Assembly: GCA_003244035.1 (NCBI GenBank)
Contig: QHBV01000207.1
Coordinates: 12,048-18,526 of the forward strand
Length of the DNA stretch: 6,479 nucleotides
From: Solirubrobacterales bacterium
Lineage (GTDB): Bacteria > Actinomycetota > Thermoleophilia > Solirubrobacterales > Solirubrobacteraceae
Direction: 5' to 3'
In this document: positions 5,802 through 6,479 of the stretch, piece by piece
Layout of the letters: each line of letters begins with the position of its first letter
Numbering within the stretch: position 1 is the first letter of the stretch
Made by a program: the position numbers and the translations under genes
The notes under the pieces: model-generated
Databases searched by the model: none
What the model saw: the letters and a program-made list of their open reading frames with translations, nothing else
What the model was told of the DNA's origin: nothing

Positions 5802-6479
5802 ATGAAGCCCCCTACCTCATCCGACCCGGTGGCTGCCGGACCGAGCCGATCATCGCGGTCGGCGCCGGCTGAGATCGCGTTTCACGGCGTCAGCAAGCGC
5901 TACGCAGGCCGGGAGCGAGCGGCGGTCGACGACTTGAGCTTCGAGGTCCCACCGGGCGAGATCTGCGTCCTGATCGGGCCATCGGGATGCGGGAAGACGA
6001 CCGCGCTGAAGCTGATCAACCGGTTGATCCCGCTCACCACCGGCGAGATCGTGATCGACGGGAAGAGCATCGCGGAGCTCGACGTGACGCAGCTGCGCCG
6101 CGGGATCGGCTACGTGTTCCAGCAGATCGGGTTGTTCTCACACCTGACGATCGAGAGCAACATCGGGACCGTGCCGCGGCTGCTGGGCTGGGACAAGCAG
6201 CGAATCCGCGAGCGTGCCCAAGAGCTGCTGGAGCTGGTCGGTCTCGATCCTCAGGGCGACCTTCGCCGCTACCCGGCAGAGTTCTCCGGCGGTCAGCAGC
6301 AGCGGATCGGGGTCGCGCGCGCGATGGCGGTGGACCCGCCGATCATGCTGATGGACGAGCCCTTCGGCGCGATCGACCCGATCGCCCGCGATCGACTTCA
6401 AAACGACTTCCTACGACTGCACCGGCAGGTCCGTAAAACGATCATCTTCGTCACCCACGACATCGACGAGGCGATCAAG
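5802..6479 (+). CDS. Osmoprotectant ABC transporter ATP-binding protein (OpuCA/ProV-like), 3' end beyond window
   Basis: The frame from ATG at 5802 stays open to the window end: 226 residues, incomplete. The protein is the cytosolic ATPase that powers solute import. Residues 1-23 are a non-conserved Pro/Ser-rich leader, and the ABC domain starts near EIAFHGVSKRY. Visible motifs are Walker A GPSGCGKTT (59-67), the Q-loop at VFQQIGLF (105-112, Q107), signature FSGGQQQR (161-168), Walker B IMLMDEP (181-187, E186), D-loop GAID (189-192) and H-loop THD (H219). YVFQQIGLFSHLTI and DDIDEAI-like spacing after the H-loop are typical of the betaine/choline ATPases. These proteins often carry C-terminal CBS domains, which would lie past 6479 and cannot be judged. 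No clear Shine-Dalgarno precedes the ATG. A GTG at 5829 is a possible later start that would keep the domain intact. Permease genes are expected downstream. Confidence 0.9.
   Translation, partial: MKPPTSSDPVAAGPSRSSRSAPAEIAFHGVSKRYAGRERAAVDDLSFEVPPGEICVLIGPSGCGKTTALKLINRLIPLTTGEIVIDGKSIAELDVTQLRRGIGYVFQQIGLFSHLTIESNIGTVPRLLGWDKQRIRERAQELLELVGLDPQGDLRRYPAEFSGGQQQRIGVARAMAVDPPIMLMDEPFGAIDPIARDRLQNDFLRLHRQVRKTIIFVTHDIDEAIK

Overview
This high-G+C window reads like an actinobacterial chromosome. Codon third positions are almost all G or C, many long antisense open frames are artefacts of that composition, and the exported proteins have Gram-positive-style features (an LAAC lipobox and a secreted peptidoglycan-binding protein). 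The eukaryotic-type UDP-glucose pyrophosphorylase and the HxG/NTLASF-type glycerophosphodiesterase would fit Thermoleophilia/Solirubrobacterales. That placement is inference from style and was not tested by search.

Layout. A plus-strand gene (86-1504) encodes a secreted protein with a TIM-barrel-like domain and a C-terminal peptidoglycan-binding domain. It converges, across 48 bp, on a run of four minus-strand genes. In their own transcription order these are an osmoprotectant-type substrate-binding lipoprotein (5713-4733), galactokinase (about 4687-3650), eukaryotic-type UTP-glucose-1-phosphate uridylyltransferase (3630-2209) and glycerophosphodiester phosphodiesterase (2212-1553). The last two overlap by 4 bp (GTGA), and galK is 19 bp from the pyrophosphorylase, so galK-UGP-GDPD looks like one transcription unit. 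The lipoprotein gene ends about 45 bp before galK with no visible terminator and may lead it. Across an 88-bp, relatively AT-rich divergent spacer, a plus-strand ABC ATPase gene of the OpuCA/ProV type begins at 5802 and runs off the window.

How the genes may work together. The lipoprotein and the divergent ATPase are very likely parts of one compatible-solute (glycine betaine/choline-type) importer, whose permease would lie beyond 6479. Galactokinase and the pyrophosphorylase form a sugar-nucleotide module: galactose to galactose-1-phosphate, and sugar-1-phosphate plus UTP to UDP-sugar. No GalT or GalE is visible here. The GDPD could release choline or another head group from glycerophosphodiesters.

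I saw no mobile element, CRISPR array, tRNA or rRNA. The window is mostly ordinary metabolism and transport. The points most worth a second look are the 5' end of galK, which has no ATG, GTG or TTG start before its GHMP signature, the GalK-UGP pairing, the alternating Leu-Pro segments in the secreted protein, and motif substitutions in the GDPD and the pyrophosphorylase.
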